Assembly: GCA_022870745.1 (NCBI GenBank)
Contig: CP085323.1
Coordinates: 2,108,001 to 2,172,000, forward strand
Reading direction: 5' to 3'
From: Silvibacterium acidisoli
Lineage (GTDB): Bacteria; Acidobacteriota; Terriglobia; Terriglobales; Acidobacteriaceae
DNA: 64,000 nucleotides
The position numbers and the translations under genes are program-made. Below the pieces are notes generated by a model. The model did no database searches and was not told the origin of the DNA. It was given only the letters and a program-made list of their open reading frames with translations. Of the stretch, positions 1-9,461 are shown piece by piece. Each line of letters opens with the position of its first letter. Position 1 is the first letter of the stretch.

Positions 1-1
1 C

Positions 2-1330
2 TTCCTCGAACTGGTACTTTTCCACTTCACCGGGGTGAGTGTCGTTGCCGCCCGTTGCCTGATCCTTGCGGTATTCGCGGCCAACCTTTGGCTCGCTTAT
101 CTTGTTGTGCGCACTCAGGTTAGCCGCTTATGGGCGGCGCTGGCAGTTACCCTGCTCGCGACCAGCGCTTTTCTCTACGCGTTCAGCCGGCTTGCGATTC
201 TCGAGCCCCTGCTCACGACGTTCTGGCTGGCGTCGATGCTGGTCTGTTTACGGCTTCCGGAGCCGTCGAGGCCACGGGCGCGTATAGGGGCTCTGAGCGG
301 TCTTGGCCTGCTGGTCTGCCTCATGATCCTGACCAAGACAACAGCCATTTTTCTGCTGCCATCCATCGTTTTCCTGCTGTGGAACTCCTGTGGAAAAAAG
401 ACAGGCGAAAGTCTTCGCGCACTGTCGGTAACGCTGGTTGTGGCGGTCGTGCCCTTTACCGTCTACTACCTGAGTTTTGTGCGTCCTCGTTACCTCACGG
501 ACTACGAATACCTGTTTACCGCGAACGAATGGCAAAACCCTGTCGGGCTGCGCGGGTATCTCGCAGCGTTCTGGTATGCGGTCCATGGCTTGCTCTGGAT
601 CGACTATCGTCTCTGTGGATTGGTGTTGGTATTGCTGGGGCTGGCCGTTTTTGCAGGACGGTCTTTCTTCCGCAATCCATTGCTGATCGCGTCAGCCCTG
701 GGTGTGGGCGGATTCGTCTTCTTCATCGGCTGGCACAACAACATGCAGCCCCGCTACTACGAGGTGCTGGCGTATCCGATGGTCTTTGCCGTGGTTCTGG
801 CGGTGCAGGCGATCGCTGATTCGGCAAAAGGCCGCCCCTTGAGCCGCTGGCTTGTCACGTCGGCTGCTGTTGCCGGGCTGGTTATAGCTGTCCTTAATCT
901 TCGCGAGGTCGTTTACTGGAACCGGCATCCCCAATACACCTGGGTTACCGCGGCTCGTCGACTGACCGACTATATCGACCAGCATCCCAATGGCAACCGG
1001 TTGCTGCTTTCTATAAGCGGCGACGAGATTACCCTGCTTACCCACCTGCCGGCGATCTGCGATGATTTCGGGACCTGGGATCTGCCCGATCGGGTGGCTC
1101 ACTACCAGCCCGGCTGGTATGCGGCGTGGAATGAACTGGATCCGGGCACGCTCGAAGACATTCACACCGGCTATTTTCTTGAGCAGGTGGCAGCCTTCCG
1201 GGCATTTGACGACGAGGACCGCAATCACCTGGTGCTTTACAAGCTTCATCCCATCGTTCCCGGCCAGCCGGTGAAGGATATTCGTACCCAGGAAGACGAT
1301 AACGGCGAGGGCGGAAGTGACGATCGGTAG
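2..1330 (+). CDS. Membrane glycosyltransferase, GT39/ArnT-like, 5' end outside the window
   Basis: The reading frame is open from base 2, and its first codons encode a hydrophobic segment, so the GTG at 35 is probably internal and the gene is cut by the window edge. The visible 440 or so residues hold about eight hydrophobic helices followed by a soluble C-terminal part of roughly 130 residues. The stretch SRLAILEPLLTTFW matches the luminal-loop region of PMT_2/ArnT-like enzymes, which transfer sugars from polyprenyl-phosphate donors at the inner membrane. The N-terminal catalytic Asp/Glu loop would lie upstream and cannot be seen. The acceptor is unknown. Family placement is by topology and this one motif, so it is moderately sure. 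Confidence 0.7.
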   Translation, partial: FLELVLFHFTGVSVVAARCLILAVFAANLWLAYLVVRTQVSRLWAALAVTLLATSAFLYAFSRLAILEPLLTTFWLASMLVCLRLPEPSRPRARIGALSGLGLLVCLMILTKTTAIFLLPSIVFLLWNSCGKKTGESLRALSVTLVVAVVPFTVYYLSFVRPRYLTDYEYLFTANEWQNPVGLRGYLAAFWYAVHGLLWIDYRLCGLVLVLLGLAVFAGRSFFRNPLLIASALGVGGFVFFIGWHNNMQPRYYEVLAYPMVFAVVLAVQAIADSAKGRPLSRWLVTSAAVAGLVIAVLNLREVVYWNRHPQYTWVTAARRLTDYIDQHPNGNRLLLSISGDEITLLTHLPAICDDFGTWDLPDRVAHYQPGWYAAWNELDPGTLEDIHTGYFLEQVAAFRAFDDEDRNHLVLYKLHPIVPGQPVKDIRTQEDDNGEGGSDDR

Positions 1331-1414
1331 TTCCGAATCGGGCCGGCACCGGTGGGACAGGCAACTTTTGGAACCTGACAAACTGCGCCGGCCAACGGTA
1401 TAAACAAGTCAGGA

Positions 1415-2722
1415 ATGCCCGACCGACCTCCAAGTAAGGCCGCAGCCGCCTTTCTCTCAAGCGACTTCCGTCTCTATCAGCTGGCTCGAGTGATGGTCAT
1501 CATCGGTGCCGAGGCGCAGGCCCTTGCCGTCGCCTGGCAGGTCTACCAGATAACGCACAAGGCCATCGATCTCGGATATACCGGCCTCGCGCTGTTCCTG
1601 CCGGGGCTGCTCTTTCTGCTGCCTGCGGGCCACGCGGCGGATCGCTTCGATCGCCGCCGCGTCATCATCCTCTGCTATTCGCTGCAGTGCGTCTGCACGC
1701 TGATTTTGTTTCTTTTCGCCTGGCATGGGCTCACCCGGATCTGGCCGGTCTACACCGTCCTGTTCCTGATCGGCGTGGGACGCGCCTTCAGCGGCCCGGC
1801 GAGTACCGCGCTCATTCCCCATCTTGTGCCCAAGGAGGATTTCGTTAACGCGGTCACCTGGGGCGCAACCATCTTCCAGATCGCGAATATCAGCGGTCCG
1901 GCGCTGGGCGGCGTTCTTTTTACCCTGCCGCTGCACTCGCGGCTGGCCGGGGCGCCGATCGTTTATCTCTTCACCATCCTGACGCTGATCTGGTTTGTGG
2001 CTCTTATGCTGAAGCTCACCGTGCGTCCTGGACGCATGGAGCATCGCGAGCTCTCGACGGAGGTGATTCTCGCGGGCATCCGATATGTCTCGAGCACACC
2101 GATTCTGCTGGGATCGATTTCCCTCGATCTGTTTGCGGTGCTGCTGGGCGGCGCAACGTCGCTGATGCCGATCTTTGCCCAGGACATTCTCCATGCAGGG
2201 CCGCGCGGCCTGGGCATGCTTCGGGCCGCGCCTGCTATCGGTGCGCTGCTTGTATCGTTCACGCTGACCTGGAAGCCGATCCGGCGGCGTGCGGGTGCGT
2301 TGATGTTTACCTGTGTGGGCATCTTTGGAGCGGCGACGGTGCTCTTCGGCCTCTCGAAAAGCCTGCCTCTCTCGATGCTCGCGCTATTCGTGGTGGGAGC
2401 GTCGGACATGGTCAGCGTGGTTGTCCGGTCGTCCCTGCTCCAGCTTGGCACTCCGCCCGAGATGCGTGGACGCGTCAGCGCGGTCAATTCTCTCTTTCTT
2501 GGAGCGTCGAACGAGTTCGGCGAGTTTGAAAGCGGCCTCACCGCGCAGTGGTGGGGCGCGGTGCGTGCGGTTGTGCTCGGCGGTATCTGTTCGATGACTG
2601 TAACCGGCCTCTGGAGCGTCCTCTTTCCCAAATTGCGGGAGGTCGACAGGCTCGACGCCGAAACGCTGCTCTCTGCCAGGGAGCAGCCGGGCGGCTTGCG
2701 GGTGCAGGAAGACCAGATTTAA
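1415..2722 (+). CDS. MFS transporter, EntS/MFS_3-like exporter
   Basis: A 435-residue protein with about 12 hydrophobic helices. The cytoplasmic loop PAGHAADRFDRRRVIILCYS matches the MFS signature loop (G-x-x-x-D-R-x-x-R-R) between helices 2 and 3. The N-terminal run SSDFRLYQLARVMVIIGAEAQ and the pairing VAWQVYQIT are typical of the MFS_3 exporters that include enterobactin exporter EntS. The inner-membrane location is clear; the substrate is unknown. It follows the glycosyltransferase by 84 bases on the same strand. The start is the ATG at 1415, preceded only by a weak AGGA. Confidence 0.85.
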   Translation: MPDRPPSKAAAAFLSSDFRLYQLARVMVIIGAEAQALAVAWQVYQITHKAIDLGYTGLALFLPGLLFLLPAGHAADRFDRRRVIILCYSLQCVCTLILFLFAWHGLTRIWPVYTVLFLIGVGRAFSGPASTALIPHLVPKEDFVNAVTWGATIFQIANISGPALGGVLFTLPLHSRLAGAPIVYLFTILTLIWFVALMLKLTVRPGRMEHRELSTEVILAGIRYVSSTPILLGSISLDLFAVLLGGATSLMPIFAQDILHAGPRGLGMLRAAPAIGALLVSFTLTWKPIRRRAGALMFTCVGIFGAATVLFGLSKSLPLSMLALFVVGASDMVSVVVRSSLLQLGTPPEMRGRVSAVNSLFLGASNEFGEFESGLTAQWWGAVRAVVLGGICSMTVTGLWSVLFPKLREVDRLDAETLLSAREQPGGLRVQEDQI

Positions 2723-2795
2723 GGGAACCTACCTGGAATTACAACCCGCTCGCATCCAAGCCATAGTCTGAATATTTTTCGAAAGGGATTTGCCA

Positions 2796-3515
2796 ATGAA
2801 GAACTGGCAGAAGATTGGACTTCTGACCCTGCTCGTCCTGCTGATTGCAGGCGTACGTATTTTCCTGCTATGGCGCGAACGCCAGGATGCCGGTGTGCAG
2901 AAGCCGCAACGCGTGGAGCGCAAGCTGACTGACGACGACGTGGTCTCTCCGCGCAAGATGTACATCGACGATATGAAGTCGGCGAAGGCGCTGGTTGGCA
3001 AGACGGTCTGGATACAGGCCGGTTACGAGCTTGAGTATTACCCTTACGCGGGACACGTGGACTACGCGCATAAGGTGGGCATGCTGCCCGGTGCGCAGCC
3101 CATTGAGATCAAGCAGATCACGGAAGCAAAAGCCCCCGCCAGCCTGATGAGCCATACGCCGGTGGGAGACAAGCAGATCCTTGCGGTCTTTACCATGCCG
3201 AACGACACGAAGCAGTACGCCGTGGCCATCGGCTCGGTTCAGGGAACCGACTCGACCTACAACTGCGACCAGATCTTCTACTACGACGATCCACATACGC
3301 TCTACAAGCACTGGCCCGCCGACGTATGGCAGTCCATCGACAAGCACGAGGCGAAGCAGGGCATGAGCGAACTGCAGACGGCAATGGCGCTCGGCGTCCT
3401 GCAGCAGTCGGATTCGTCCTCGTACGGCAACCGCACTGTAACCTACGACCAAAACGGCGCGAAGTGGTCTGTAACCTTCCAGAACGATAAGGCGACTGAC
3501 GTCAAAAAGCAGTAG
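2796..3515 (+). CDS. Membrane-anchored protein with BamE/SmpA-like C-terminal region
   Basis: A 239-residue protein with one N-terminal transmembrane helix (about residues 6-24, IGLLTLLVLLIAGVRIFLLW) and a soluble remainder. The C-terminal 60 residues follow the pattern of the BamE/SmpA fold: a KxGM motif before a short helix (KQGMSELQTAMALG), then three beta strands ending WSVTFQNDKATDV. I see no lipobox, so it is not an obvious lipoprotein. I chose the ATG at 2796 because GAAAGGG lies eight bases upstream; the TTG two codons earlier leaves no room for that site. The function is unknown. The 3' end faces the next gene six bases away. Confidence 0.65.
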   Translation: MKNWQKIGLLTLLVLLIAGVRIFLLWRERQDAGVQKPQRVERKLTDDDVVSPRKMYIDDMKSAKALVGKTVWIQAGYELEYYPYAGHVDYAHKVGMLPGAQPIEIKQITEAKAPASLMSHTPVGDKQILAVFTMPNDTKQYAVAIGSVQGTDSTYNCDQIFYYDDPHTLYKHWPADVWQSIDKHEAKQGMSELQTAMALGVLQQSDSSSYGNRTVTYDQNGAKWSVTFQNDKATDVKKQ

Positions 3516-3521
3516 CCATCT

Positions 3522-4295
3522 CTAGGCGCGCAGCGACAGGTTGCGCGCCTGCTTCCCTCCCAGAAAAACCCGCTTCAGTCGTTCGAGAAAACCCGGTGAG
3601 GGTGTCTGCACCGCTGCCTGGCTGTTTGAAACCGCCAGGGCCGCACCCTGCCCGATGAGCGCGAGCGTGTGCCTCATCTGTTCCCGTAACTGTTCGACTT
3701 CAAGGGCGCACTGCCGCAAATAGGCTGAGGTCGAGATGCCAGCGGCCGAGGCGCGCGCGCGGATCATCGCCTGCTCTGCCGGAGCGAGGCGCAGCGATAA
3801 CGAGACTTGGCGAGCGGATTCCGGTTGGCGCCTGTGGGTCATAGCGGCGGTTGCCGGTTGCGGCGCAACGGTCTCGGCTAACACCTTGCGGAATTCGATC
3901 TCGGGTTTTGCCGCGAGAGGTTTGCGGGCCTGCCTGGTCTCGCCTTTCTCCGGTGCGGCCTGCTGGGTTTTCTTCGCCACGGGGGCTGGTTTTTTGGGGT
4001 GCTTCGAAGGAACTTCTTTCTCGGTGACAGAAGCCGGTGACGGAATCGCGACCGGGAGCACTCCCGGCTCGGCCTTCAACTTGCCGCGCGTAGCCGGCGC
4101 CTTCGCAGCCTGGAAGCGCCGTTGCGTCGACTTCACTGCCTCCTCGTAGGAAAGCTGGCGGACCTCATCTCCTGCGGCTTTGCGGGACGAGGTCCAGGCC
4201 TGAAAGCGGCCGAGAACGGCATCCAGCGCTTCGGAAGTTGGCGGAAAGGACTGTGGGCTGGTCATGGATTGGGCGGGCGATTGTACGGGTGGCAT
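3522..4295 (-). CDS. MobC-like ribbon-helix-helix protein with long disordered N-terminus
   Basis: A 257-residue protein. Residues 1-150 are rich in Pro, Ala, Lys and Ser and look disordered. From about residue 170 the sequence RQVSLSLRLAPAEQAMIRARASAAGISTSAYLRQ resembles the ribbon-helix-helix DNA-binding part of plasmid mobilisation proteins (MobC type): a strand, then helix-turn-helix with AGISTSAYLR. A short coiled coil follows. The start at 4295 has AAGGAG eight bases upstream; longer readings run through the terminator upstream. No relaxase or plasmid gene is nearby, so it is either a chromosomal regulator using the same fold or a relic of a mobile element. Confidence 0.6.
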   Translation of the reverse strand: MPPVQSPAQSMTSPQSFPPTSEALDAVLGRFQAWTSSRKAAGDEVRQLSYEEAVKSTQRRFQAAKAPATRGKLKAEPGVLPVAIPSPASVTEKEVPSKHPKKPAPVAKKTQQAAPEKGETRQARKPLAAKPEIEFRKVLAETVAPQPATAAMTHRRQPESARQVSLSLRLAPAEQAMIRARASAAGISTSAYLRQCALEVEQLREQMRHTLALIGQGAALAVSNSQAAVQTPSPGFLERLKRVFLGGKQARNLSLRA

Positions 4296-4336
4296 GGCGA
4301 AAGCTCCTTCATGCGCCGAGCATAGATCGCAGCACA

Positions 4337-4363
4337 AAGGCCGCGAGAAGAATCTGCGGCCTT
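4337..4363 (-). terminator. Hairpin downstream of ppc
   Basis: A perfect 8-bp inverted repeat (AAGGCCGC / GCGGCCTT) with an 11-base loop lies between the ppc stop and the next minus-strand gene. Read on the minus strand it is followed by TGTG rather than a long T run, so it is a modest terminator candidate. Confidence 0.45.
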
Positions 4364-4439
4364 GGCGTGATGCTGAAACCATTATGGAATCGCGTGGCCG
4401 GACCAGCACCGTTTCCGGAATGCTTGCCCGGCAATGCGG

Positions 4440-7250
4440 TCAACCGGTATTGCGGAGTCCGGCCGAGATGCCGTTGATGGTTCCGGCAATCGCGCGATTG
4501 ACCTCCGGCGTGTCCTCGCCTGCGCGCTTGCGGCGCAGCAGGTCTACCTGGAGCAGGCTCATGGGGTCGACATAGGGGTTGCGCACGCGAATGGAGCGCG
4601 CGAGCACCTGGTTTTTCTCGAGCAGTCCGTTCTGGCCGGTAACGACAAGAACCATGCGCAGCGTACGCTCGAACTCGTCCTTGAACTTTGCGAAGACGCG
4701 CTCGCGCAGTGCCTCGTCAGGAATCAGCGACGCATAGATCGATGCGATACCCATGTCGGCCTTGGCCAGCGCCATCTCCACGTTGCGGATCAGGTCGATG
4801 AAGAGCGGGAACTCGGCCATCATCGCCTTGAGCAGCGCTTCGCCGCCCGGCTGCTTCGCGTAAGCCTCAAGCGCGTGCCCCACGCCGAACCATGCCGGAA
4901 CCAGCAGGCGGCTCTGCGTCCATCCAAAGACCCAGGGAATGGCGCGCAGGGTGTCGAAGCTGGCCTTGCCGCCGCGACGCGAAGGGCGCGAGCCGATCTT
5001 GGCGTGCTCGAGCTCGGCCATTGGGGTTGCGGTCTCGAAGTAAGTCAGGATGTCGGGATCGTCGATGATGTTTTCGCGATAGAAGGTAAAGGCGGAGGCC
5101 GACATCTGGTCGAGCGCCGCTTCCCACTCGGGCAGCAGGATGCCGGTCTGGTGACCATCGGACATCTTTGCGTTGGGACGCGCCAAAGCATCGAGCGAGG
5201 CCGCAATCATCAGCTCGAGATTGCGCTCGGCGAGCACGACGTCGGAGTATTTCCAGTTCAGCACTTCGCCCTGCTCGGTGATGCGTATCTGTCCGTCGAA
5301 TCCGCCGACCGGCTGCGCGTAGATGGAGCGATGGGTTGGGCCGCCGCCGCGGCCAACTGTGCCGCCGCGCCCATGGAAGAGGCGCAGCTTCACACCGCAT
5401 TCGCGGGCTACTTCGTGCAGGGCGCGATGGGCGCGGAAGATCTCCCAGGTGCTGGTGAGCATGCCTCCGTCCTTATTTGAGTCGGAGTAGCCGAGCATCA
5501 CCTCTTGCGTGTTGCCCCAGCTTTCGAGCAGCTTGCGATACTCGGGCATCGACCAGAGTTCGCGGCAGACGTCCGGAGCATTCTGCAGGTCTTCAATGGA
5601 CTCGAAGAGCGGCACCGGCATCAGGCCGGGATCGGCGCCCTTGCCCTCAGGATCGACGCCGCCAAGCCGCGCCAGCCACAGCACGGCGAGCACATCGCCC
5701 GCATTGGCCGCGCCGCTGATCACGTACTGACGAATCGTCTCCGGACTGCAGCCGCTCTTGACCTCGGCAATGGTGCGCATCGTCTCGATTACGTCCTGGC
5801 TGGCAGGACTGAGCGATGCGGGGACCGTCTCGGCCTTCTGCGCGCACCATGCCGACGACTCTTCGAGAGCCTTCTTGTGAATCTTGGCGTGCTGGCGAAC
5901 GTCGAGCGTGTGCAGGTGCAGGCCGAAGGTGCGCACCAGCAGAATGAAGGGATCGACGAGCGTTTGCGCGAGGCGCTGGCCGTTGTTCTCGGCAAGGCTG
6001 CGGCGCAGGATCTCGAGGTCGCCTTGGAACTCGGCTGCCGAGCAATAGGCAGGCAGCGTTCCCAGCTTGGCTTCCATGCTGTCGTCGTCGGGTACGCTGC
6101 TGCCTGCGGTGCGCAACAGGCGGGCATGCATGCAGGCGAGGAAGCGGCGATACAGCTCGAACTGGAAGTGGCTTGGAAAGATCTCTGAAGGCTTGCTGCG
6201 CAGCTGGTCGAGATAGGATTTCAGGCGCGCTTCGAGCTCGGCGCTGATGGGCAGCTTCTGCGCCGAGGTGGTCACCAGATCGATCAGCAGCTGCATCTGG
6301 CGTTGGTAGCAGGCCAGCAGCCGGGTCTTGGCGTCGCTGATGGCGGTGCGCGTGATCTCCGGCACGACGAAAGGATTGCCGTCGCGGTCGCCGCCGATCC
6401 AGGAGCCGAAGCCGAGCAGCAGCGGCAGCTCGTTGATGTCGATATCGAGGCCGTATTCGCTCTTCAGAGCTGCCGACACTTCGATGTAGACACTGGGCAG
6501 CGTTTCAAAGATGGAGACGTCGTAGTAATCGAGCCCCATCTTGATCTCGTCGGTCACCTTGGGGCGGCTGCTGCGGATCTCGTCCGTCTGCCAGAGCGCG
6601 GTGATCTCGGCGATCAGTGCCGCTTCAATGGCGGATAGCTCTTCGTCCGGCACCGGAATGCGGTCAAGATGCTCAAGGAAATCACCGATGCGGCGGCGCT
6701 TGGTCAGCACGGAGCGGCGGGCAATCTCTGTGGGGTGCGCGGTGAAGACCGGCACGATGAAGATCTGCTGGAGCCAGTGCAGCGCTTCCTCTGCTGAAAT
6801 GCCTGCCTTGCGCATGGCGCGAAGCGTTCCGCGGACCGAACCACGCTGGACGGCGCTGTCTCCGCTGAGCTGCATGGAAAGGCGGCGGCGTTTGCGATGG
6901 TTGGTCTCGGCCAGGTTGATGAGCTCGAAGTAGAGGGCAAAGGCGCGGCCCAGCTGATATGCCTGGTCGACCGGCATAATGTTGGCCGCCAGCACCGCCT
7001 GCTGTAAGAGCTGCTCGGCCTCGCGCAGCTCGCCGCTGGACTGTGCCTCGCGGCGGCGAATGGCGTTCTGGCGCAGTTCTTCGACTTTCTCGAAGAGCGC
7101 GGTTCCGGCCTGTTCCTTCAGAACCTCGCCCAGCAGCATGCCAAGCGAGCGAACGTCCCGGCGCAACGGCGCTTCTTTAAGGTCTCCCGATCGCGCTTCC
7201 AGCTCGGCAAGGCGCTCGGCCCAATTCTCAGGTTTCCATAGCGAAGGCAT
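4440..7250 (-). CDS. ppc: Phosphoenolpyruvate carboxylase
   Basis: Carboxylates PEP with bicarbonate to give oxaloacetate, feeding the TCA cycle; cytoplasmic homotetramer in the family. The protein is about 936 residues, the usual length. Visible family motifs are FTAHPTEIARRS (catalytic His), LHLHTLDVRQHAKIHK, the signature VMLGYSDSNKDGGMLTSTW, the catalytic loop LFHGRGGTVGRGGGP, and a C-terminus ending GLRNTG, close to the conserved QNTG allosteric end. An ATG at 7286 in the same frame would add 12 residues (MRPRPESCIIEW); I prefer 7250, where MPSLWKPENW begins. A hairpin follows the gene. It is transcribed alone as far as can be seen. Confidence 0.96.
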   Translation of the reverse strand: MPSLWKPENWAERLAELEARSGDLKEAPLRRDVRSLGMLLGEVLKEQAGTALFEKVEELRQNAIRRREAQSSGELREAEQLLQQAVLAANIMPVDQAYQLGRAFALYFELINLAETNHRKRRRLSMQLSGDSAVQRGSVRGTLRAMRKAGISAEEALHWLQQIFIVPVFTAHPTEIARRSVLTKRRRIGDFLEHLDRIPVPDEELSAIEAALIAEITALWQTDEIRSSRPKVTDEIKMGLDYYDVSIFETLPSVYIEVSAALKSEYGLDIDINELPLLLGFGSWIGGDRDGNPFVVPEITRTAISDAKTRLLACYQRQMQLLIDLVTTSAQKLPISAELEARLKSYLDQLRSKPSEIFPSHFQFELYRRFLACMHARLLRTAGSSVPDDDSMEAKLGTLPAYCSAAEFQGDLEILRRSLAENNGQRLAQTLVDPFILLVRTFGLHLHTLDVRQHAKIHKKALEESSAWCAQKAETVPASLSPASQDVIETMRTIAEVKSGCSPETIRQYVISGAANAGDVLAVLWLARLGGVDPEGKGADPGLMPVPLFESIEDLQNAPDVCRELWSMPEYRKLLESWGNTQEVMLGYSDSNKDGGMLTSTWEIFRAHRALHEVARECGVKLRLFHGRGGTVGRGGGPTHRSIYAQPVGGFDGQIRITEQGEVLNWKYSDVVLAERNLELMIAASLDALARPNAKMSDGHQTGILLPEWEAALDQMSASAFTFYRENIIDDPDILTYFETATPMAELEHAKIGSRPSRRGGKASFDTLRAIPWVFGWTQSRLLVPAWFGVGHALEAYAKQPGGEALLKAMMAEFPLFIDLIRNVEMALAKADMGIASIYASLIPDEALRERVFAKFKDEFERTLRMVLVVTGQNGLLEKNQVLARSIRVRNPYVDPMSLLQVDLLRRKRAGEDTPEVNRAIAGTINGISAGLRNTG

Positions 7251-7468
7251 CCATTCGATTATGCAGGACTCGGGGCGCGGGCGCATCCTGAGGCGGGATC
7301 TTCGGGCGGCAGCCTGAATCCGAGCTCCAGGCGGGGACGCAAGGAGTCAGCTGGGAGGATGGACTCAAACAGCTGTCTTGGTCTGACTTACTGGCGATAC
7401 GCCGACTTATCGCGACCATGGCGGTGGTAAACAGGTGTTTGAATGGGGGAAGATAGAAGCCCCAAGTG

Positions 7469-8278
7469 TTATCCATTTCTGTCTGTGTAAGCAATAGGCG
7501 TATAAACATGCTTCCGGTAGTACAACCAGAAACAAACGGTCGCAGCTAGAGTGCCCAAAAGATAGCCGGTGTAACCAAGGGCCTCAGCCTGCTTCTGAAA
7601 TGCTGGATCGATGACTGCTTGCCAGAACCCAGCAGTTTCCTTCTGGCCCATGAGCCACTGACCGAAGTTGAAAGCGAAATGGATTCCCAAAGGAACGGCG
7701 ATGCCACGGGTGGCCAACGCTGCCATGCCGAACAGTATTGCACCGATGAACGGCCCCAAAAGGGATTGTGACCACGACATGCCACCCGCCAGGTGCTCTA
7801 GCGTAAAGACAATGCCGAGGATCACTAAGGACGTCCACAAGCCGAGTTCAAACTCAAGACGCCTCAGCGGGTACGCGCGAAAGGCGATCTCCTCACGCAG
7901 GGCCAGCAGGAGATACGCTATGAACGCAGGTAAGAGGGACTTCGTCGGCAATACAGCACCAAGCTGAGACCAATGAACATGGCCACTCGCAAAGAGCACG
8001 CTTTCCTGAAACGCTACAAGCGCCGAGCCGACCATGATGCCGAAGAATAAGCGTGGCACGGTCCTTGGGGAGCGCGCCAAGCCGACATCGCTTAATTTCC
8101 AGCCGTCCCAACGCAGAAATAGAACGGTCAGCCCATACGTTACGGCACAGGTGATTGCGCCTACCTTAATTGTGTTCGCAAAAGAAGTTGTCTTCACGAA
8201 GGACGTGGTGACAATCAGCGCGAGCGGACACGCAGCTAAGAACAATAAAGATCGCAGAACGCCCTTCATTTGGTTCAT
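7469..8278 (-). CDS. CPBP family intramembrane metalloprotease (CAAX-protease-like)
   Basis: A 269-residue, very hydrophobic protein with about seven helices. All three CPBP motifs are present: EEIAFR (EExxxR), FTLEH (FxxxH) and HFAFN (HxxxN), the residues that form the membrane-embedded active site in the Rce1/CPBP family. Bacterial relatives act on prenylated-like or peptide substrates, or serve in bacteriocin self-immunity; the substrate here is unknown. The neighbours do not include a bacteriocin gene. The spacing to the next gene and the repeat upstream suggest its own promoter. Confidence 0.85.
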   Translation of the reverse strand: MNQMKGVLRSLLFLAACPLALIVTTSFVKTTSFANTIKVGAITCAVTYGLTVLFLRWDGWKLSDVGLARSPRTVPRLFFGIMVGSALVAFQESVLFASGHVHWSQLGAVLPTKSLLPAFIAYLLLALREEIAFRAYPLRRLEFELGLWTSLVILGIVFTLEHLAGGMSWSQSLLGPFIGAILFGMAALATRGIAVPLGIHFAFNFGQWLMGQKETAGFWQAVIDPAFQKQAEALGYTGYLLGTLAATVCFWLYYRKHVYTPIAYTDRNG

Positions 8279-8358
8279 TTGAGCCCCGCTCTGATCGTGT
8301 TATGTATTTGTTCTTACCAGGTTCCCACTAGAACTGATCCACTTGGCAACGATAAGTA

Positions 8359-8414
8359 ACGATAAACGCCGATAGCGGAATCTGTGACATCCCACTCATA
8401 CCGAGATGAAGCTG
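8359..8414. repeat. Intergenic palindromic repeat, copy A (degenerate)
   Basis: This copy shares the block CGGAATCTGTGACATCCCA with copy C near 15.6 kb, followed by the left arm CTCAT and the core GATGAAGCTG. Its right arm (CATGAGTGGG in copy C) is lost. It lies upstream of the CPBP protease gene. Confidence 0.7.
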
Positions 8415-8470
8415 ACTTATCAGGCTTTTTGCTACCACTTCACTCATCGGTCCGGGTGTCCTTTAGCGAG

Positions 8471-8500
8471 AATGGCGGCCCTGAATTATGGGCCGCCATT
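8471..8500. terminator. Strong bidirectional intrinsic terminator
   Basis: A perfect 11-bp stem (AATGGCGGCCC / GGGCCGCCATT) with an 8-base loop. The minus-strand enoyl-CoA hydratase gene ends 63 bases away, so it can end that transcript. On the plus strand it is followed by a T-rich tract (TGCTTTGCTGCTTTCGTTTT). Confidence 0.7.
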
Positions 8501-8562
8501 TGCTTTGCTGCTTTCGTTTTAAGAGGTCAATGGAAATTGGCTTTGTTTGGAGGGTTTGCTTC

Positions 8563-9348
8563 TTACTTACCCTTAAACTCGATGAATGAGGGTAGCTCGC
8601 CCTTCTTCAATGCTGCGATAGCCGCCGCTGCTCCTTGCTTCCCGTGTTCGCTATCGGCCAGCCCCGAGGCGACCTCCGCATTGATTCCATCGGCCGCACC
8701 AACGCCACCCGATGACCAGGCGCGAAGCAGCGCCTTCATCTTGCCGTATGCGAGGGTAGGGCCGGTTGCGAGGCGCTGAACCAGCTGGTCTGCGGTGCTT
8801 TTGAGATCGGCATCCGCAACGACGTGCGTCGCTATACCCAGGTCGCCTGCAATCTTGCCGGGAATTGGTTCTGACAGGAGCACAAATCGGGTGGCACGCG
8901 CACGGCCAACGCGATCAGCAAGTCGTTGAATGCCGCCAGCGAGCGGCAAACCGGCCACCATTCCCTCCGGGAACAGCAGGAGTGAAGATTCAGCCGCCAC
9001 AAGAAAGTCGCAGGAGAGCAGCAGTTCGAAGCCGCCGCCCAATGCCATTCCTGAGACGGAGGCGACGGTGGGAACGCGCATCTCTTCGATCATGCGATAC
9101 GAGGCCAGCACATCGGCGGCGAACGCTTCGAGCCACGCGGAGCCGCGGGTCAGAATGACAGCAGGATTGTCTGCGACAGCAAAGTTTCCTGACTCCGAAG
9201 AGATGTGGAGGACACGAATGTCGCTTTCGTAGGCCTGCCGGACGCTTGCACGCAGGCTCGCGGGGTAATCGGCGTCGGGTGCGGACGCGTCGCCTATGAG
9301 AGTTAGTTTGCCTACGGAGCCGTGCTGTTCGAAACGAAATGAACTCAT
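8563..9348 (-). CDS. Enoyl-CoA hydratase/isomerase family protein
   Basis: A 261-residue crotonase-fold protein, the usual length. The oxyanion-hole segments are visible: the first glycine region around SESGNFAVADNPAVIL, and VASVSGMALGGGFELLLSCDFLVAAES, which matches the second crotonase signature. Of the two Glu residues of true hydratases, one candidate lies in ALGGGFELLL and the other is not clear, so the exact reaction (hydration, isomerisation, thioester hydrolysis) is open. It is divergent from the AraC-type regulator at 9462, with a palindrome between them, which suggests control by that regulator. Confidence 0.85.
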   Translation of the reverse strand: MSSFRFEQHGSVGKLTLIGDASAPDADYPASLRASVRQAYESDIRVLHISSESGNFAVADNPAVILTRGSAWLEAFAADVLASYRMIEEMRVPTVASVSGMALGGGFELLLSCDFLVAAESSLLLFPEGMVAGLPLAGGIQRLADRVGRARATRFVLLSEPIPGKIAGDLGIATHVVADADLKSTADQLVQRLATGPTLAYGKMKALLRAWSSGGVGAADGINAEVASGLADSEHGKQGAAAAIAALKKGELPSFIEFKGK

Positions 9349-9430
9349 TGGGATTTCCTTTCTGGTGATTCACCAGCAACCACGAGTCTGAAGATAGACG
9401 TTGCCGGTCATACGGTCGATACTGAAAACC

Positions 9431-9448
9431 CCAGAAATGTTATTCTGG
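9431..9448. promoter_or_regulatory. Palindrome between hydratase and AraC regulator
   Basis: CCAGAA-ATGTTA-TTCTGG, a 6-bp perfect inverted repeat with a 6-base spacer, sits 14 bases before the regulator start in the divergent intergenic region. It is a plausible operator for autoregulation; AraC proteins more often use direct repeats, so this is tentative. Confidence 0.4.
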
Positions 9449-9461
9449 CGTCCAAATATCT

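Noticed and set aside
4434-5480. 348-codon plus-strand frame opposite ppc
   Set aside because: It is antisense to strongly conserved ppc sequence; GC-rich coding DNA often leaves such an open frame, and its translation is low in structure.
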